A stretch of DNA of 64,000 bases from Ceratothoa steindachneri. Its lineage: Eukaryota > Arthropoda > Malacostraca > Isopoda > Cymothoidae. The position numbers and the translations under genes are program-made. Shown here piece by piece: positions 58,063 through 64,000 of this stretch. The stretch's first letter is position 1. Each line of letters starts with the position of its first letter. Location: contig OZ018320.1 of the NCBI GenBank assembly GCA_963969495.1, positions 74,677,162 through 74,741,161 of the forward strand, given 5' to 3'. The notes under the pieces were generated by a model. That model was not told the origin of the DNA, ran no database searches, and saw only the letters and a list, made by a program, of their open reading frames with translations.

Positions 58063-60000
58063 CTTATGCCGCCCCCATAAGGGTTGCGGCGATTTTCCAT
58101 CCTGCTGACGGGACTCGGCTCCCCGTCCGACCCCAACTTAACCTCTTTTCCTTCCTTCAAAACGGTTGTTTCCTCGCTTTTCATACAACCTCTCCCTTAA
58201 CTTTCTCTGGTCAGCCTCTAATTTCACAGGGTAGATGCTGACCTTCTCAAGCAATCGGGGCTGAGGGGAAAGGGGACAAAGTTCCCTAACCCCTGAGCTC
58301 CGGTTTGGGATGTTTTTTTTTTAACAACCTGCTTCATCCCCACCCATACCTTCCTCACATCCCTTTTCCTCTCCTCTTCACAATCTATCCTTTTAAGCCG
58401 TGTTCAAGGTGGAGCCGCCATGCCGATGGACTGCCAGGCTACCAGGCGGGAGGGGTGGTCCCAAATGGCGGCGCCTGGATCTGCCAGGCCTGTAAGCACC
58501 TCTTGCAGTGCGGGCAACTGCGAGAGGTGATAAGCGGTTGCAACCCGTAATAAAAAGAGGGTCACCATGCCCAATGATGAACCAAAAAAAGACACTCCTT
58601 TAACTCACCCTGTACCAACGACGGAGCCGCTCTCGGGCAGCTCTACAGAAAAAATGGAGCCCCTGCCCCCCCTGTGCTTGCACAGGGGACTATTCATATT
58701 TCTTTACCTGGAGAGGAGGCTTACTCCTCTCCTTCGCCTACGGGTGTAGGGTACCCCCACTCACCACCTTCTCTGGAGCTGCTTTCGGGCACCTCCCTGC
58801 TTCCAGCGGCAGTCCCTCCTTTGCTTTCCAAGGAAACTGCCAAGAAAGCCAGCAGGCAGCCGCTCCCCATCAAAGCGGCTCGGTAGGACAAACCCTCTTA
58901 GGGGGGGGAGGGAAGCCAGGTTGCTTCCCTCAAAAGACCTGCTGGCAAGAATATTAAACCTTGCCGGGGTCAAGGTCTGTGCCTCCCCACACAAGACTGG
59001 TGACGCTGCCAAGGGGACCTGCGATGTACTGGGAGGGGATGACCAACTGGAGGTCCCTCTTGTGATAGACATGGTCCTTGAGGAAACCTTCGATGAGCAG
59101 GAATCCGGGCTCGGCGCCAAACACCGAATCCGCCCCTATTCAAGGGCCTCCTCAAACGGCTGGGGTCTCCGAGGCAGTACAAGGAGGGGAGGGGTCTCCT
59201 CCAACTGGTGCCCCTGCGACCACCAGGACCTCCATTTCGGAGAAGGACCTGGCTGAGGCCGGTCCATCTGGCCTAGGCGCTTCTGCGGGCGGAGGTGAGA
59301 AGCGGGTTCATTCCCCGCCCTCCTCTCCTAAAAAGACAAAGACTGGGCTCCTCTCCATACGCGCGGGCTGCGGGGACGGATGGGTCCGCTGCCACTTTGG
59401 TAGGCGACCAAGCCAAGATCGGCACATCCGGTTCCTCTGCCCTACCGGGTCCGGAGCCCCCGACTAAGACGAAAAGTGCACAGGACGGAGCCTTGATGAC
59501 ATCGGGGCCCCTCATTCAGAGGTTACCAGGCGTTTTCGAGCCCGCTGGCTTCAAACGCTTCCTCGTTATTCGCTCCACTGATGGCACCATGTTGGCCAAG
59601 GGCAACAGGATCCATCAGAGGAGAGGATTAGCTAGTGCAATTGGTAGAGAGCCGAAGGTGACCCGTTTCTCGGACGGAAGCCTTCTGGCGAATCCCGCCG
59701 AGGCGGCCAAGATAAGTGCTCTTCGGACACTTCATGGCACCCCGGTGAGTGTGACGCCGCACTCTACCATGAACTTTGTGAAAGGAGTAGTTTATGCGAG
59801 GGAACTCGTTGACTAGTCGATTGAGGACATCACCTTAGAGCTGGCCCACCATGGGGCAGTCAAGGTCGAACGTGTGATGAGAAAACAGGGAGGGGCCTCG
59901 AGACCCACCCCTACACTCTTCGTCACGTTCGACTGTGACAAGCTCCCTGAGTCGGTGCGTGCCTGTTGGTACCGCTACCGCGTAGTCCGTCTTTGATGAC
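58063..60000 (+). mobile_element. LINE-C copy 4, 5' half with internal deletion
   Basis: Matches 33025-34990 of LINE-C from the first bases (GCCCCCATAAGGG, GCGGCGATTT): 5' UTR, uORF and ORF1 into the region before the zinc fingers. At about 59985 it jumps to sequence resembling the endonuclease end of ORF2 (TTTGATGACATCTATGGCAGTGA versus 36530), so nearly 1.6 kb was deleted. It keeps the true 5' end, rare for a LINE copy, and shows the 5' end of the family is fixed. The matching 3' end is at 61303-61390. Confidence 0.88.
58567..59816 (+). pseudogene. ORF1 of LINE-C copy 4
   Basis: The start CACCATGCCC matches copy 1. The region contains FLVIRSTDGTMLAKGNRIHQ, LASAIGREPKVTRFSDGSLL and ISALRTLHGTPVSVTPHST. 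A stop at 59814-59816 (TAG) ends the frame where copy 1 continues. N-terminal frames are shifted several times. Confidence 0.8.
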
Positions 60001-60819
60001 ATCTATGGCAGTGACCAATTACTTATTATCTTGGCCGTTCATCTGGCCATGCCTCTCAAATAGGACTTAGGTCGTGCTGATTTGGAAGGCAACCGAGAAG
60101 CGTCTTCACAAGTGCTTCTTTGGGGACCTTCAATGTTGTGGGGGCGGTTGTGTCGTACTTCACATCGGAATTTATTTACGGGAATTATAATGGATACAAT
60201 GATGGAAAATAATAAAGAGGATAGCTAAAATCGATATGTTAAAATAAGATCTGCTAGAAATAAAATGTAGGCTGGTAAATTGAGTTTTACATAATGTGCT
60301 AAAATATAGGAAGTACGTAATATAAATTTGTATAAAACAGCTAAATACGATAGTTAAATATGGTGGAATATAAAAATACTAGGATTACGAAGATAGTATA
60401 TACAAATAAAGTACAAGAAAAAGAGAAATGGAAAATTAAATTAATACCTGCTATTTTTGGCGAATGCGTCAAATCCTTCCCCTCTACCATCACTGGAGCC
60501 ACCTTTATGGCTTCTTTAGAAAGTGGACCCTGGCAATTAATTCATCTTCGCTCGAGGAACACCTTTCTCATCTTAGTTTTTTTCCGCCTGCAGTGACTGC
60601 CCCTAGGCTTACTTCGGTGACACACACGGGGGCGTAAATAATTCACCGTTATAGTTTTAAACAAAACTTTTCGAGCAAGTCGGGGACACAAGAACCTCCT
60701 TTTAACGAAGTGTGGCTGTCGCTGGATATTAGAAGCGGCTGGTTGTTGCTCTGTGATTGACCAGTTTAAGTCACGCGATTAAACCCTTTGACAAATTGCT
60801 AATTAAGCGTTTAAAAGAT

Positions 60820-60825
<6 letters not shown>
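60001..60825. other. No recognised gene
   Basis: Mixed sequence without coding motifs. The Ser/Thr-rich frame at 60360-60596 shows no family. It separates the two ends of LINE-C copy 4. Confidence 0.45.

Positions 60826-60904
<79 letters not shown>
60826..60904. repeat. (TA)n microsatellite, left of PLE-4
   Basis: 39 TA units. Confidence 0.97.
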
Positions 60905-60907
<3 letters not shown>

Positions 60908-61035
60908 CCTAGATTTCTTCTACAAAGCTTGAGTCTAATATTGAGTAAGAAGGACAAAACGAAGAAGGCGGGTTCCATCTTTAATTTCAACATTAAGTAA
61001 CAAAGAGTTTTCTTCCATCATGAAACATGCTATTG

Positions 61036-61170
61036 ATTGTAAAACAGACGTGTTCTTAAATGATTTTTCTGTCTTAAAATTTGCTGCTAAATCTATTTCA
61101 TCTCTCCGCATTAAAGAATCACTCTGTATTAAATACAACCACCCACGTCATCCTTTCCTCTGTTTATAAC
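61036..61170 (+). pseudogene. PLE-4 endonuclease C-terminus
   Basis: AIDCKTDVFLNDFSVLKFAA then LRIKESLCIKYNHPRHPFL and stop. The R-KES segment holds the conserved glutamate of GIY-YIG nucleases of this type. Everything upstream is lost. Confidence 0.6.
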
Positions 61171-61302
61171 TTAACCAAGCTGTTTTCATTCTTTAAATTC
61201 CTTCCTGTTTTCACTCGTCATTGTGATCCGGCCATGTAAGGTAATGTTTCAGTGTCTATATTTTAGTTTTACCTTTTTTGTATCCAATTCTCTATGTTCC
61301 TG

Positions 61303-61390
61303 TTCAAATTTTTTAAAGTAGCCTAGAACTAGGCTGTTTGTTTACGGCGACTTATGCCTAAGTGGGCAGTCGCCAGATAGCCCCTTAAAA
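61303..61390 (+). mobile_element. 3' end of LINE-C copy 4
   Basis: Nearly identical to 39636-39722 including both 3' hairpins, then TTAAAAAAAAA. It lies 1.3 kb from the 5' half and inside PLE-4 sequence. Either it is a separate, severely 5'-truncated insertion, or the original copy was rearranged. Confidence 0.85.
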
Positions 61391-61655
61391 AAAAATCCAA
61401 TTCACTATTTTTCCATTTCAATTGTTTAATTTTGTAATATTACGTTTACTTTGTTTGTCCTTAATTGATAGAATCTCTTTACAAATATTTTGCTGTTCTT
61501 TACCTCACTATTTTGTTTGTTCATTAACGTAACGTTCATTTTATATTTTTAACGTTGTTTTTGTGATTTTCTCTGATCTGTGGTTTTTAACTTTGAACTT
61601 GTGCTGTTATTTGTTTTTAGGCTTAGATTACTCATTTGGAATTTGTTTTTAGCTC

Positions 61656-61688
61656 CTGAAGATGGGTTTTGTAATAACCCGAAACGTT
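61656..61688 (+). ncRNA. Hammerhead-like motif in PLE-4 3' region
   Basis: CCTGAAGATGGGTT, a short loop, AACCCGAAACGTT. CTGAAGA fits the hammerhead core CUGANGA, GGGTT pairs with AACCC as stem II, and GAAA follows. One extra T sits between core and stem. The third strand with the cleavage site was not found. Confidence 0.45.
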
Positions 61689-61733
61689 GGAATTAAAGAT
61701 GGGACCCGCCTTCTTCGTTTTGTCCTTCTTACT

Positions 61734-62205
<472 letters not shown>

Positions 62206-62214
62206 CCTGGCTGC

Positions 62215-62820
62215 AGCGATCTCTCACCGTATGGCTGATGCTCCAGTCCTCGAAAAACTCGACGATTGTGTTGAGGACGGGTGGACTCATTTCGCACAGC
62301 TGTCACCAACGATGCGACAGAGGTCCTTGGTTTTACTGAGCAAAAGAACAAGGATTGGTTCGACGAAAATATTACCGACTTTCGTCACCTGGAAGCAAAA
62401 AACAAGGCACATCAGACATTCCTAAACAACCCCTCCTCAGATTACTTGAAACAAGAGTGGTAAAGCAGGAGAGCCGAAGCTCAGAGAACACTCAGTCATT
62501 GTAAATGAATGGTGGCCCAAAGTTGCCACAGACCTATAAGACTTCGCGGACTCTGGGAAGCTCCAGAATTTCTACGGCTCTCTTAAGCATGTCTTTGGCC
62601 CAACCTACCGCTCCCGTACACCAGATCGATCCCAGGATGGAACAATCTTCCTCGCGAGCAAGGACTTAATTTTAGACCAGTGGTAAGAACACTACCACAA
62701 CCATCTCCACCCACGTAATCCCTGTGACCTGGACAGCTCGATGTCATTCCAGACAGGCCTACAGTTCGCGAGATTGATGCTATCCTACCACCGAAGAAAG
62801 CACTAATGCGATCTGTAGCT
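62215..62820 (+). pseudogene. LINE-D linker between endonuclease and RT
   Basis: Frames with LEKLDDCVEDGWTHFAQL, EVLGFTEQKNKDWFDENITD and KNKAHQTFLNNPSSDYLK, then shifted text with YGSLKHVFGPTYRSRTP-like sequence. These are standard phrases before the RT in this LINE group. Confidence 0.75.
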
Positions 62821-63860
62821 TGAAAAATAATAAGTCAACAAGTGTCGATAGCATTCCTGGAAAGGTCCTCAAACACGGTGGTGGCGCTCTCCACATTCGA
62901 CTCCATGAAATTATCTATGTGATGTGGGAAGCTAAACGCGTGCCGCAGCAGTGGAAAGACGCCAGAATCATCTCAATCTGCAAGAAGGGTGACCGAGCAG
63001 TGTGTGGGAATAGGCGGGCTATTTTGCTACTGGCTATTGCAGGTAAGGTGGTGCTACTACGCGTGATCAAGCACATTGTTAAAGAAGTGGGGCCTGAAAC
63101 CCAATGTGGCTTCCGAAGAAAGCCGGGCACCATGGACATGATTTTCACAGATAGCCAACTGCAAGAAAATTGTTGTGAACAGCACCAAAGCCTATATCTA
63201 GCCTTCATTGATCTGACGAAGGCCTTCGACACGGTCAACCGGTAGATTATGTGGCGCGTCATGCAGAAATTTGGATGCTATGACAAATTCATTGCAGTTA
63301 CCCGGACATTCCATGCAGGCGAGCATGGTCATCGGTGGCGAGGAGACTTCAACCTTCGACGTGGAGCCTAGAAATAAACAGGGGTTTGTGATTGCCCATG
63401 TCATGTTTAACATCTACCTTGCTGCAGCCATCATCCTTTAACGGAAAGGATTTCTACCTGGTCGTGGTGTTGGTCTCACATACTGGCTTGACGGAGGTCT
63501 TTTCAACCTACCTTGTCTCCAAGCACGAACAAAAACCTCACGACGAAGGGTTCGAGCTTCAATACGTGGATGACTGCGTATTAGTCTCCCACTTCCCTGA
63601 AAACTTACAAGAAGCACTGAACGACATCTACAGTACTCGGGCTCGTCGTCAACACCGACAAATAGAAGTGATGTTCCATTGGTCCAGTGTTGCCCCGCAG
63701 GTGGCGCTTGCTATGGGGGGCGCAGGAGATGAACACAAGATCTCTCCTCAATTTAACAACCTCGGTAGCGTACTGTGGCCGACTGATCTGTTGATGAGGA
63801 GGTGGACAGGAGACTCAACAAGGGATCGGCATTCTTGGGCAGGATCAGCGAGCGGATGAT
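62820..63860 (+). pseudogene. LINE-D reverse transcriptase
   Basis: 62820-63245 is open: NNKSTSVDSIPGKVLKHGG, VPQQWKDARIISICKKGDR, ILLLAIAGKVVLL, ETQCGFRRKPGTMDMIF and LYLAFIDLTKAFDTVNR (motif A with its aspartate), then a stop. Motif B is badly damaged near 63380. Motif C is recognisable as YVDDCVLVSHFPENLQ at about 63560, where the family usually has FADD. The GYRGIS motif is altered to NRRAIL. Confidence 0.85.
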
Positions 63861-64000
63861 TCAGAACTACAACTTCCGACTCGCAACGAAGGTTGTTGTA
63901 TACAGAGCTGCCTGTCTTAGCATGCTTCTGTGTGGGAGTGAAACTTTCACTTTGTACCGGAAACACATTAAACCCCTAAAAGCTTTCCACATGCAGTGCA
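63860..64000 (+). pseudogene. LINE-D RT thumb, cut by window end
   Basis: In frame: ISERMIQNYNFRLATKVVVY, then RAACLSMLLCGSETFTLYRK and the start of a histidine/methionine-rich HMQC end. The window ends inside it. Confidence 0.75.

Overview
This is intron-rich, repeat-dense DNA from an animal nucleus. An arthropod is likely and a decapod-type crustacean is my best guess. The guess rests on three things: long (TA)n tracts, the mix of retroelements (Penelope-like elements, Ty3/gypsy, CR1-like, I-like and RTE-like LINEs, piggyBac, mariner), and the protein sequence of the single host gene. No prokaryotic gene, CRISPR array or operon is present.

The only host gene I can support is RACK1, the seven-bladed WD40 ribosomal scaffold, on the + strand. 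Its ATG is at 45060 and its stop ends at 56548. Eight coding exons with GT-AG junctions join into 323 codons. An acceptor 7 bp before the ATG implies an upstream non-coding exon that I could not place. Introns 4 and 5 are swollen by a piggyBac element and decayed LINEs.

Layout. 0.7-3.9 kb: two Penelope-like elements (PLEs) lying tail to tail across a (TA)n tract. 3.9-7.0 kb: a decayed gypsy on the - strand, split by a LINE fragment. 7.1-12.65 kb: a second gypsy on the - strand with two intact LTRs but missing capsid core, RT core and integrase. 12.65-17.8 kb: two or three copies of a third gypsy family. 18.6-20.25 kb: a possible fourth LTR element. 20.25-22.75 kb: a PLE 3' end and a broken piggyBac. 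22.8-26 kb: nothing recognised. 26-27.7 kb: a CR1-like LINE. 28.5-29.45 kb: two inverted copies of a small element, forming a large hairpin. 31-40.7 kb: a CR1-like LINE interrupted by a nearly complete 6.7-kb I-like LINE flanked by a 14-bp target duplication. 40.8-42.5 kb: a 54-bp perfect palindrome, a tRNA-like SINE head and a second I-like LINE copy. 45-56.6 kb: RACK1. 57.06-57.92 kb: a deleted mariner. 58-61.4 kb: another I-like LINE copy. 60.9-61.7 kb: a PLE remnant. 61.85-64 kb: an RTE-like LINE running off the window.

Almost all mobile-element genes here are broken. The elements matter mainly as layers of insertion history. The most unusual signals are the inverted 0.4-kb element pair, the repeated association of PLE and LTR ends with (TA)n tracts, hammerhead-like motifs beside PLE 3' ends, and the gypsy with intact LTRs and several deletions but retained reading frames.
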